A DNA stretch of 8,629 bases from an uncultured Blastocatellia bacterium (GTDB lineage Bacteria; Acidobacteriota; Blastocatellia; Pyrinomonadales; Pyrinomonadaceae): contig CAMLLD010000131.1 in assembly GCA_946480785.1 (NCBI GenBank), forward strand, positions 1 through 8,629, written 5' to 3'. The notes below the pieces were generated by a model. That model ran no database searches, had not been told where the DNA came from, and saw only the letters and a list, made by a program, of their open reading frames with translations. How positions within the stretch are numbered: position 1 is the stretch's first letter; each line of letters opens with the position of its first letter. Position numbers and translations under genes: made by a program. Positions 1 through 6,940 of this stretch are shown here, one piece after another.

Positions 1-725
1 AACCGCTGGAGTTGAAAGTGCTGTGTGGTGGTGAAGCGCTGCCGGGCAGTCTGGCTGCCGAGTTGCGCGCGACCTTCAAGGGAACAGTTCACAACATGTA
101 TGGACCAACAGAGACGACTATCTGGTCTTCTACGCATGAAGTGAATGAGACGGATTCCTCGACGCCGATTGTGTCGCTCGGCCGTCCGATCGCTAACACG
201 CAACTTTATTTGTTGGATGAAGCGCTGCAGCCGGCGCCGGTGGGTGTGCGTGGTGAACTTTATATTGGCGGCGACGGAGTAGCGCGTGGCTACTGGCAGC
301 GAGGTGAGTTGACGGCCGAGCGGTTTGTGCCTGACCCGTTCAGTCGCCGTGGCGGGCAGCGGTTGTATCGCACTGGCGATGAATGCCGCTACCTGGCAAA
401 TGGTGAAATCGAATATCTGGGCCGCAGTGACCAGCAGGTGAAGCTGCGCGGTTATCGCATCGAGTTGGGTGAGATTGAGGCCGCGCTGCGCGCGCATGAG
501 AGTGTGGCGAGTGCGGCCGTGGCGGTGCGCGGTGAGCGGCTGGTGGCCTATGTGGTGGCCGCTGGCGATCAGACAATCAGTGGAGCGGTGCTGCGCCAGC
601 ATCTGCAACAGCGGCTGCCTGAGTACATGGTGCCGAGTTATTTCATAGTGCTGGACGCGCTGCCGCAGACACCGAATGGGAAGCTGGACCGCAAAGCGCT
701 GCCGGAGCCGGAGGCGGGCGGGGGA
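1..725 (+). other. Adenylation domain, C-terminal part only (gene 1, first module)
   Basis: C-terminal portion of an amino-acid-activating adenylation domain, missing everything before the CGGEALPG segment. Visible core motifs are A5 (YGPTETT, from 99), A6 (GELYIGG, near 255), A7 (YRTGD, 366-380, followed by the unusual ECRY), A8 (GRSDQQVKLRGYRIELGEIE, 420-479), A9 (LPEYMVPSYF) and A10 (NGKLDRKALP, from 675; catalytic Lys codon 681). Aligned by eye to the GrsA Phe-activating domain, the visible pocket positions are 299 Leu (21), 301 Gly (27), 322 Met (96), 330 Ile (120), 331 Trp (123) and 517 Lys. This is the second half of the common glycine code DILQLGMIWK. The first four positions lie outside the window, so glycine is an inference. 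Confidence 0.93.
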
Positions 726-3700
726 CTGACGGGCACAGAATACGAAGCACCACGCACGGCGGTGGAAGAAGTGCTGGCCGCGATCATGGCGGAAGTGCTG
801 CAAGTGCCGCGGGTGGGGCGGCAGGATGACTTCTTCGCGCTGGGTGGCCATTCACTATTAGCCTCACAACTCCTCTTCCGATTACAGCGAGCTTTCCAAC
901 TCGATCTGTCTCTGCTGAGCATCTTTCAAATACCCAAAGTCGCCGATCTTGCCGCCCATATCTCACGGCTCAAAGCGAGTGGCTCAGAAGAGGAATACAC
1001 GGTCGAAGAGTTTCCATTGATCACGGCTGACCTCAGCCAACGTTACCAGCCGTTTCCGCTAACCGACGTTCAACAAGCCTATTGGATCGGCCGCACTAAC
1101 ATCTTTGAGCTCGGTAATGTGGCCACGCACATCGCTGTGGAAATCGAAAGCACCGGCTTGGACATCGAGCGACTCAATCTCGCCTTGCAGCGTTTGATTG
1201 AACGTCACGAGATGCTGCGCGCTATCGTGTTGCCCGACGGGCAGCAACAGATCCTACGGTCTGTGCCGCCTTATAAAATCGAAGTGCGCGATCTTAGAGA
1301 CCTGCCGGCGGAAGCCAGGGCGGCGAGACTCGAGCAGGTGCGCGAAAAAATATCTCATCAAGTAATGCGTGCCGATCAATGGCCGCTCTTCGAGATTAGC
1401 GCGTCGCTGCTCGACGACCAGCAAACGCGCCTGCATGTCAGTTTCGATCTTCTGATCGGCGATGCGCGCAGTTTTCAGATCATTTCGCAGGAACTAAAAC
1501 AACTCTACCAGCAGCCGGATCAAGCGCTCGACGAACTGGTCCTGTCGTTCCGCGACTACGTGCTGGCGGAAGCGCAACTACAGGAATCGGCCTTGTACCA
1601 GCGGTCGCGACAATATTGGCTTGACCGTTTGTCTTCGTTGCCGCCGGCGCCCGACTTGCCACTGGCAAAAAATCCCAATGCGATAACGCGGCCGCGCTTC
1701 GTTCGCCGTTACGGTGAACTGCCCCGAGAGTTCTGGCAACAACTAAAACATCGTGCAACCCGCGCCGGCATCACGCCTTCCGGAGTCCTGCTTGCCGCCT
1801 TCGCAGAAGTTCTTTCCGTGTGGAGTAAGAGTCCGAAGTTCACCATCAACCTGACGCTGTTTAATCGTTTGCCGTTGCACGAACAGGTCAACGACATCGT
1901 CGGCGATTTCACTTCGGTGACGCTGCTGGCGGTAGACAATGCGGAGTGGGAAACCTTCGAGACGCGCGCGCGGCGCATCCAGGCCCAACTCTGGGCTGAT
2001 ATGGACCATCGCTACCTGAGTGGGGTGCAAGTCCTGCGTGAAGTGTCTCGCGCGCAAGGAGGCAAAGCCGGGGCGACAATGCCGGTCGTCTTCACCAGCA
2101 TGTTGAGTTTGCCGGCGGCTGAAGCACCGGCTGCAAACGGTGGCGCCTCGGATGGCTGGTCGTTGAACTGGCTGGGCCAGCAGGTTTACGGAATCAGTCA
2201 AACGCCACAGGTTTGGTTGGACCATCAGGCTTTTGAAGCTGAAGGGCGACTGGGATTCAACTGGGACGCGATCGAAGAGCTGTTTCCCGAGGCACTCCTG
2301 GAAGACATGTTCGACGCCTATCTCCGGTTGCTGCATTCATTAGCTGAATCAGACGAAGAATGGCAGGCCACGACGCACGAGCTTATCGCCAGTCAGCTAT
2401 CACAGCGCGCGGAGATCAATGCCACCGAGATGCCGATCAGCGACGAGCTGCTGCATACGCTCTTCGTCGCCCAGGTAGAAAAACAAGACGCCCTGCCGGC
2501 AGTGATACATACCGATCGCACGTTGACGTACCAGGAACTGTTTGCGCAAAGCAATCAACTGGGACACTGGTTGCGTCGTTCGGGCGCGCGTCCGAACAAG
2601 CTCGTCGCGGTGGTGATGGAGAAAGGCTGGGAACAAACGGTCGCGGTCCTGGGAATACTGCAAGCAGGCGCGGCTTATCTTCCTATCGAAGCGACGCTTC
2701 CTCCCGAGCGCATCAATTATCTGCTGGACCAGGGCGAGGCCGACCTCGTCGTGACCCAGCGCCGGCTCGACGGAAAACTCGAGTGGCCGGAGCGGGTGCG
2801 CCGCATTTGCATCGGCAGCGACGAACTCGCCGCCGAGAGCATTGAACCCTTACCTTCAGTGCAACAGCCTGAAGATCTTGCTTACGTGATCTTCACCTCG
2901 GGTTCGACCGGGCAACCGAAAGGAGTGATGATCGATCACCGCGGCGCAGTCAACACAGTGCTCGATATAAACAAGCGTTTCCAGGTGGGGCCAAACGATC
3001 GGGTGCTGGCGCTGTCGTCGTTGAGTTTCGATCTCTCGGTTTGGGACATCTTCGGCATGCTGGCGGCCGGCGGAACGATCGTCGTTCCCGACGCTGCCTC
3101 AAGACGCGATCCAAAACACTGGGCGGAACTCGTCGCACGTCACCGGATCACGATCTGGAATTCAGTGCCGGCGCTGATGAACATTCAGGTGGACCACCTG
3201 AGCGAGCGAGGACATGAGTCGCTCGAGAGTTTACGGCTCGTAATGATGAGCGGTGACTGGATTCCGGTGAATTTGCCGGACCGGATCAAGGAGTTGGTCG
3301 CAGGTATAGAAGTGGTTAGTCTGGGTGGCGCCACTGAGGCGTCGATCTGGTCCATCCTTTATCCGATTGCAGAGGTTGATCCGAATTGGAAGAGCATTCC
3401 GTATGGGCGGCCGATGTGGAACCAGAGTTGGCAGGTGCTCAACGAAAGGCTCGAACCGTGTCCGGTGTGGACAGTGGGAGAACTCTACATCGGCGGCATC
3501 GGACTGGCCCGCGGATACTGGCGCGACGAAGCAAAGACCAAGCGAAGTTTTATCACGCATCCGCGCACCGGTGAGCGTTTGTATCGTACGGGAGATCTCG
3601 GCCGCTATCTGGCCGATGGCAATATCGAGTTCCTGGGACGAGAAGACTCGCAGGTCAAGATTCAGGGATATCGTATCGAACTCGGGGAAATCGAGGCGGC

Positions 3701-5645
3701 GCTCGAAGAGCATGAAAGCGTGCGTGCGGCTGTGGTCAATGCCTTCGGTGAGCAGCGCGGCAGCAAACGACTCATCGGCTACATAGTTCCGGAGCAGAGA
3801 CAGCCAACCAGCGTTGAGTTGCAACTTCATCTCAAAGCCAAGCTTCCCGAGTACATGATTCCTACCACGTTCATGTTTCTCGATAAGTTGCCGTTGAGTT
3901 CAAATGGAAAAGTCGATCGTCGAGCACTGCCTGAACCAGAACGAATCCGGCAGGATGACGCGCTAGTTGTCGCGCCCGGCAACTGGAAGGAACAAGCGCT
4001 CGTGGAAATCTGGGCGAGGGTGCTCGGCCTCGGGCAAATCAGTGTTAACGACAACTTCTTCGAACTCGGCGGCGATTCGATCCTTAGCATTCGGGCTGCT
4101 GCTCAGGCCAGCGAAGCGGGCTTAAGACTCACTCCCGATCAGATTTTCCAATATCGAACGATAGCGGAGTTGTCGTCTGTTGTCGGCACCACTGAAGTAG
4201 TTAAAGCCGAGCAGGGCACGATCACCGGAAACGTTCCCCTCACCCCGATCCAACACTGGTTCTTTGAACAAGATTTCATCGACCCACATCATTGGAACCA
4301 GGCGCTGTTGCTCGAAGTGCGGCAAACTCTCGATCCCGCCCTGCTCCGCGAGGCGTTGGACCGTTTGTTGGCCCATCACGATGCGTTGCGCCTGCGCTTT
4401 ACCCGCGACGGAAGCAGTTGGCGTCAGGAGAACGCCGGCGTAGAGCCGGACGTGCCGCTTAGCTCGCTCGACATTTCGGGTTTGAACGAGACAAAGCAGA
4501 CTGCGGAAATTGAACGCGTAGCTGCGGAAACACAGGCGAGCCTCGATCTTTCGCGTGGCCCATTGCTGCGGCTGGTGGTTTTCGATCTCGGGGCCGGCAA
4601 GCCGGGTCGATTGCTGCTCGTTATTCATCACCTCGTCGTCGATGGTGTGTCGTGGCGCATCCTGCTCGACGATCTTGAACGCACATATGACGCACTGAAG
4701 CGAGGTGAAACAGTATCGCTTCCGCCGAAGACGACCTCTTACAAGCAGTGGTCCGAGAAGCTGATCGCTGAGGCGCAGTCAGGTACTTTCGAGGACGAGC
4801 TTGGATATTGGACCAACGTGTTGCAGCAGCCAGTCGCAAACCTGCCGGTTGATTATCCAGCCGGAGATGCGAACACTGCCCACTCGGCGCGGCTAGTGAA
4901 GAAGAGTCTCAGCGAGCGCGACACGAGAGCGTTGCTGTATGAGATTAGCGAGGCTTACCACACGCAAATCAATGAAGTGCTGCTGACGGCGCTGGCGGAA
5001 GGATTCAGGCGTTGGACTGGAGAACGCCGAGTGCTTGTCGACGTCGAAGGACATGGACGCGAAGCGATTGTTTCCGCAGTTGATCTCGCGCACACGGTTG
5101 GTTGGTTTACGGCAATTTACCCGGTGTATCTGGAATCGCCGGTGACGTGGGAGCCGGGTCAGGCGTTGCGGCAAACCAAACAGCAGTTAAGAGCGGTTCC
5201 GCGTGCGGGCGTTGGTTACGGGATACTCAAATACCTTTCGTCCACAGACGAACGGCGTTGTCAGTTACGAGCGGCTGCAGCGCCGGTGAGTTTCAATTAT
5301 CTCGGTCAGTTGGACCAGGTTATTTCCGGGTCTTCTCTTTATCAAATGGCGCCTGAGTCGGGTGGACCAGTGTACAGTCCCGCAGGAAAGCGAACGCATC
5401 TCTTAGCGTTCTACGGCAGCGTCTTCGGTGGTCAGTTCCAACTGAGCATTGAATATAGTCAGAATTTGCATCGCGCAGCCACGATAGAAAAGTTAGCCGA
5501 AGATTTCATGAGCGCCCTGCGCGCAATCATCACTCACTGCACCTCAGGCGACACATTCACTTACACGCCTTCAGACTTTCCGCTTATCAACCTCGATCAA
5601 GATCAGCTCGACAAGGCGTTCAGCCTGGTCGAAACCGAAGAGTAG
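1..5645 (+). CDS. NRPS subunit, 5'-truncated: (A)-T-Cy-A(Cys)-T-E
   Basis: Large non-ribosomal peptide synthetase subunit that enters the window in mid-gene. The reading frame is open from base 3 (codons read PLELKVLCGG) to a TAG at 5643-5645, so 1,880 residues are visible. The TTG at 12 is an internal leucine codon, not a start. Domain order is partial A, T (Ser codon 852), heterocyclization, complete A with a cysteine-type pocket, T (Ser codon 4077), epimerization, and a C-terminal docking segment. It would activate and load a residue on the first module, then condense it with cysteine, cyclize to a thiazoline and epimerize on the second. There is no thioesterase, so the chain passes to the next protein. 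Gene 2 starts 4 bases after the stop, implying one operon with coupled translation. The first 840 bases differ in base composition from the rest. Domain identities are clear; substrate and product are inferred. Confidence 0.97.
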   Translation, partial: PLELKVLCGGEALPGSLAAELRATFKGTVHNMYGPTETTIWSSTHEVNETDSSTPIVSLGRPIANTQLYLLDEALQPAPVGVRGELYIGGDGVARGYWQRGELTAERFVPDPFSRRGGQRLYRTGDECRYLANGEIEYLGRSDQQVKLRGYRIELGEIEAALRAHESVASAAVAVRGERLVAYVVAAGDQTISGAVLRQHLQQRLPEYMVPSYFIVLDALPQTPNGKLDRKALPEPEAGGGLTGTEYEAPRTAVEEVLAAIMAEVLQVPRVGRQDDFFALGGHSLLASQLLFRLQRAFQLDLSLLSIFQIPKVADLAAHISRLKASGSEEEYTVEEFPLITADLSQRYQPFPLTDVQQAYWIGRTNIFELGNVATHIAVEIESTGLDIERLNLALQRLIERHEMLRAIVLPDGQQQILRSVPPYKIEVRDLRDLPAEARAARLEQVREKISHQVMRADQWPLFEISASLLDDQQTRLHVSFDLLIGDARSFQIISQELKQLYQQPDQALDELVLSFRDYVLAEAQLQESALYQRSRQYWLDRLSSLPPAPDLPLAKNPNAITRPRFVRRYGELPREFWQQLKHRATRAGITPSGVLLAAFAEVLSVWSKSPKFTINLTLFNRLPLHEQVNDIVGDFTSVTLLAVDNAEWETFETRARRIQAQLWADMDHRYLSGVQVLREVSRAQGGKAGATMPVVFTSMLSLPAAEAPAANGGASDGWSLNWLGQQVYGISQTPQVWLDHQAFEAEGRLGFNWDAIEELFPEALLEDMFDAYLRLLHSLAESDEEWQATTHELIASQLSQRAEINATEMPISDELLHTLFVAQVEKQDALPAVIHTDRTLTYQELFAQSNQLGHWLRRSGARPNKLVAVVMEKGWEQTVAVLGILQAGAAYLPIEATLPPERINYLLDQGEADLVVTQRRLDGKLEWPERVRRICIGSDELAAESIEPLPSVQQPEDLAYVIFTSGSTGQPKGVMIDHRGAVNTVLDINKRFQVGPNDRVLALSSLSFDLSVWDIFGMLAAGGTIVVPDAASRRDPKHWAELVARHRITIWNSVPALMNIQVDHLSERGHESLESLRLVMMSGDWIPVNLPDRIKELVAGIEVVSLGGATEASIWSILYPIAEVDPNWKSIPYGRPMWNQSWQVLNERLEPCPVWTVGELYIGGIGLARGYWRDEAKTKRSFITHPRTGERLYRTGDLGRYLADGNIEFLGREDSQVKIQGYRIELGEIEAALEEHESVRAAVVNAFGEQRGSKRLIGYIVPEQRQPTSVELQLHLKAKLPEYMIPTTFMFLDKLPLSSNGKVDRRALPEPERIRQDDALVVAPGNWKEQALVEIWARVLGLGQISVNDNFFELGGDSILSIRAAAQASEAGLRLTPDQIFQYRTIAELSSVVGTTEVVKAEQGTITGNVPLTPIQHWFFEQDFIDPHHWNQALLLEVRQTLDPALLREALDRLLAHHDALRLRFTRDGSSWRQENAGVEPDVPLSSLDISGLNETKQTAEIERVAAETQASLDLSRGPLLRLVVFDLGAGKPGRLLLVIHHLVVDGVSWRILLDDLERTYDALKRGETVSLPPKTTSYKQWSEKLIAEAQSGTFEDELGYWTNVLQQPVANLPVDYPAGDANTAHSARLVKKSLSERDTRALLYEISEAYHTQINEVLLTALAEGFRRWTGERRVLVDVEGHGREAIVSAVDLAHTVGWFTAIYPVYLESPVTWEPGQALRQTKQQLRAVPRAGVGYGILKYLSSTDERRCQLRAAAAPVSFNYLGQLDQVISGSSLYQMAPESGGPVYSPAGKRTHLLAFYGSVFGGQFQLSIEYSQNLHRAATIEKLAEDFMSALRAIITHCTSGDTFTYTPSDFPLINLDQDQLDKAFSLVETEE
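181..792 (+). repeat. Module-level direct repeat, copy 1
   Basis: Bases 181-792 align without gaps to 8018-8629 at a constant offset of 7,837. My hand count gives 55 mismatches in 612 bases (about 91% identity), and about 94% over 361-540. It covers the A domain from just before A6 through A10 and the first helix of the T domain. The 180 bases before it, at the same offset, show 69 mismatches (about 62%). Confidence 0.92.
741..968 (+). other. Thiolation (peptidyl carrier) domain 1 of gene 1
   Basis: Carrier domain that holds the aminoacyl or peptidyl thioester on a phosphopantetheine arm. The core motif FFALGGHSLLA is intact, and the modified serine is the TCA codon at 852-854. The helix before the motif (TAVEEVLAAIMAEVLQV) and the segment after it (FQIPKVADLAAHI) are typical of the family. 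The LGGHS form is the one usually found before condensation-type domains, and a Cy domain follows here. Base composition changes abruptly at about 845, in the codons of this motif: 781-840 has about 25 G and 15 C, while 841-900 has about 10 G and 20 C. Confidence 0.95.
1041..2345 (+). other. Heterocyclization (Cy) domain
   Basis: Condensation-family domain that forms the peptide bond to Cys, Ser or Thr and then cyclodehydrates it to a thiazoline or oxazoline. Distinguishing motifs are FPLTDVQQAYWIGR (1053-1094), RHEMLRA (near 1203), and DLLIGD in place of HHxxxDG, with Asp codons at 1446 and 1461 (the DxxxxD signature of Cy). Further ones are a TPSGVLLAAFAEVLSVWS-type segment (near 1770-1827), NLTLFNR (from 1848), GDFTSVTLL (from 1902), PVVFTS (2082-2099), TPQVWLD (2202-2222) and FNWD (from 2256). 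The Thr of PVVFTS (2094) and the Asp of TPQVWLD (2220), which structural work on Cy domains implicates in cyclodehydration, are both present, so the domain looks active. The cysteine-type A domain after it supports thiazoline formation. No oxidase domain follows to make a thiazole. Confidence 0.95.
2415..3945 (+). other. Adenylation domain, predicted cysteine-specific (gene 1, second module)
   Basis: Complete adenylation domain. Motifs: A1 LTYQELF (near 2523), A2 LQAGAAYLPIE, A3 FTSGSTGQPKG (2892-2924), A4 FDLSVWD (3027-3047), A5 in the variant form LGGATEASIW (3321-3350), A6 GELYIGG, A7 YRTGDLGRY, A8 GREDSQVKIQGYRIELGEIE, A9 LPEYMIPTTF, A10 NGKVDRRALP (catalytic Lys codon 3909). Reading the pocket against GrsA by eye gives D (3030) L (3033) W (3042) N (3159) M (3243) S (3249) L (3321) I (3345) W (3348) K (3909), that is DLWNMSLIWK. 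The familiar cysteine codes are DLYNLSLIWK and DLYNMSLIWK, so nine of ten positions match and only position 239 differs (Trp for Tyr). The preceding Cy domain independently predicts Cys, Ser or Thr. Cysteine is a strong inference. Confidence 0.93.
3965..4190 (+). other. Thiolation domain 2 of gene 1 (pre-epimerization type)
   Basis: Carrier domain for the cysteine-derived intermediate. The core motif FFELGGDSILSI is intact and the phosphopantetheine serine is the TCG codon at 4077-4079. The LGGDS form, with Asp instead of His, is the classic signature of carrier domains that serve an epimerization domain, and an E domain follows directly. The flanking helices (QALVEIWARVLGL and LTPDQIFQYRTIAEL) are typical. 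Confidence 0.95.
4215..5560 (+). other. Epimerization (E) domain
   Basis: Condensation-fold domain that inverts the alpha carbon of the carrier-bound residue. Visible motifs are PLTPIQHWFFEQ (near 4239), HHLVVDGVSWRILLDDL (from 4626; the second His codon at 4629 is the expected catalytic base), VDVEGHGRE (5037-5063; the Glu of EGHGRE, codon 5046, is the expected partner), TVGWFTAIYPV (near 5097), GVGYGILKYL (near 5211) and FNYLGQ (near 5292). All are diagnostic of E rather than C domains, and no key residue is missing. Its placement directly after a Cy-A-T set means its substrate should be a thiazolinyl or cysteinyl intermediate, which is less usual than a plain aminoacyl or peptidyl thioester. 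The stereochemical result is inferred. Confidence 0.95.
5565..5642 (+). other. C-terminal COM-donor-like docking segment
   Basis: The last 26 residues of gene 1, beginning TPSDFPLIN and ending with an acidic helix (DQDQLDKAFSLVETEE). This resembles the communication-mediating donor segment after E domains at the end of NRPS subunits such as TycA: TPSDF, a short linker, then an amphipathic helix. It should contact the N terminus of the protein holding the next C domain. Gene 2 begins with exactly such a domain, so the two products probably work in sequence. The function is inferred from position and motif. Confidence 0.75.
5637..5642 (+). promoter_or_regulatory. Weak ribosome binding site for gene 2
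   Basis: GAAGAG lies inside the last codons of gene 1, 7 bases before the ATG at 5650. It is only a partial match to the Shine-Dalgarno consensus. The 4-base gap between the TAG (5643-5645) and the ATG suggests that gene 2 is translated largely by coupling to gene 1. No promoter or terminator fits between the genes. Confidence 0.45.
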
Positions 5646-5649
5646 TTCC

Positions 5650-6940
5650 ATGGGTGCAAAGAACGTTGAGGACGTTTATCCCCTTTCGCCGATGCAAGAG
5701 GGGTTGCTCTTCCATAGTCTCTACGCGCAGGACCACGCGGTCTACGTGACGCATATCACCTGCACGCTCGAAAATCTCGACGTGCCGGCATTCGAACGTG
5801 CGTGGCAGCAGGTGATGGATCGGCATCCCGCGCTGCGTACCGCGTTCGTCTGGCAAGATCTACCAACGCCGTTGCAGGTCGTTACCAGGGGCGTAAGAAT
5901 TCGGATCAACCAGCACGATTGCCGCGCGTTGTCGGCGGGCGAACAGGACGCGCGTCTCAATGCTTTCCTGCAAGCCGAACAGAATCGTGATTTCAAATTA
6001 GCGAAAGCTCCCCTGCTGCGGTTGACGCTGTTTCAGATCGCGGCCGCCTCTTTTCAATTTGTCTACAGTCATCATCATCTGCTCCTCGATGGCTGGTCAG
6101 ACTACCTGCTCTTAAACGAGGTCTTCACTTTCTATGAAGCCTATCGTAAAGGAGAAGAGCTGCGCCTCGAACAACCGCGGCCTTACCGTGATTACATCGC
6201 CTGGTTAGGACAACAGGATCTTTCGCGGGCGGAGAGTTATTGGCGGCAGTTGCTCCAGGGCTTCAACTCACCAACCGTGCTCAGTGTGGACCAGGCGCCG
6301 GGAAGCTTACCAAGCCAGGACGAAAAAACGATCCAATTCCGCTTGCCGGCGGAAATCACCAATGCCCTGCGCACCCAGTCGAGGCAACGCGGACTGACTC
6401 TCAATAACTTCACTCAGGGAGTTTGGGCGTTGCTTCTGAGCCGTTACAGCGGAGAGCACGACGTTGTTTTCGGCGCCACTGTTTCCGGACGTCCGATTGA
6501 AATGAAGGGCGTTGAGAAGATGATGGGCGTCTTCATCAATACCCTGCCGGTGCGTATTCGTGTGCCGTCCAAGGCGCCGGTGTGGTCATGGCTTAGAGAG
6601 TTGCAAACTGCTCAACTAGCCATGCGCGAATACGAATACAGCCCGCTGGTCCAGGTACAAGGATGGAGCGATGTGCCGCGCGGCGCGCCGTTATTCGACA
6701 CGATCATTGATTTTGAAAACCACACCGCGGGCACGTCTTTGGAAGAGTTGGGCCAGACATTGAAGGTCACGAACGTTCAGACCGGGATCAAGGTGGAGTA
6801 CCCGCTCCTGCTCAAAGCGACTCCGGGTGCGGAGTTGTTATTTACCATCTTCTACGATCGCCGGCGTTTTCATGACGCGACTATCTCACGCCTGACCGGA
6901 CATCTTGAGACGTTGCTCAGGGGCGTAGCAGAAGCGGGAG
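5650..6940 (+). other. Condensation domain, DCL type, with N-terminal COM-acceptor-like segment
   Basis: Forms the peptide bond between the upstream chain, delivered from gene 1, and the residue loaded on this module. The N terminus VEDVYPLSPMQEGLLFHSL (from 5665) matches the opening of C domains that accept D-configured donors from a separate subunit, and the same region acts as docking acceptor. The catalytic motif HHLLLDGWS starts at 6073 with the second His codon at 6076-6078. Later motifs are FGATVSGR (from 6469) and MMGVFINTLPVR (from 6520). No active-site residue is missing. The DCL assignment rests on SPMQEGLLFH, as opposed to the SFAQQRLWF type of LCL domains, and agrees with the E domain upstream. 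Confidence 0.93.

Noticed and set aside
12..14. TTG as the start codon of gene 1
   Set aside because: The frame is open upstream to the window edge and the residues continue an A domain (PLELKVLCGG). A real start would lie more than 250 residues earlier.
1743..2336. Antisense open frame of 197 codons inside the Cy domain
   Set aside because: It lies wholly opposite a well-conserved coding domain, has no recognisable family signature or ribosome site, and is explained by GC-rich codon structure.
2346..2414. An oxidase domain that would convert thiazoline to thiazole
   Set aside because: The space between Cy and A is too short, the A domain has no insertion between A8 and A9, and no flavin-binding motif is seen after the T domain.
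2360..2845. Plus-strand open frame of 161 codons overlapping the Cy-A linker in another frame
   Set aside because: It overlaps intact A-domain motifs in the NRPS frame and encodes a low-complexity Arg/Ala-rich sequence with no recognisable domain.
3231..3830. Antisense open frame of 199 codons inside the cysteine A domain
   Set aside because: It is opposite the A5-A9 motifs of a clear NRPS domain and shows no domain or motif of its own.
5560..5680. A thioesterase or terminal domain at the end of gene 1
   Set aside because: Only a short docking-like helix follows the E domain. No GxSxG motif is present there.
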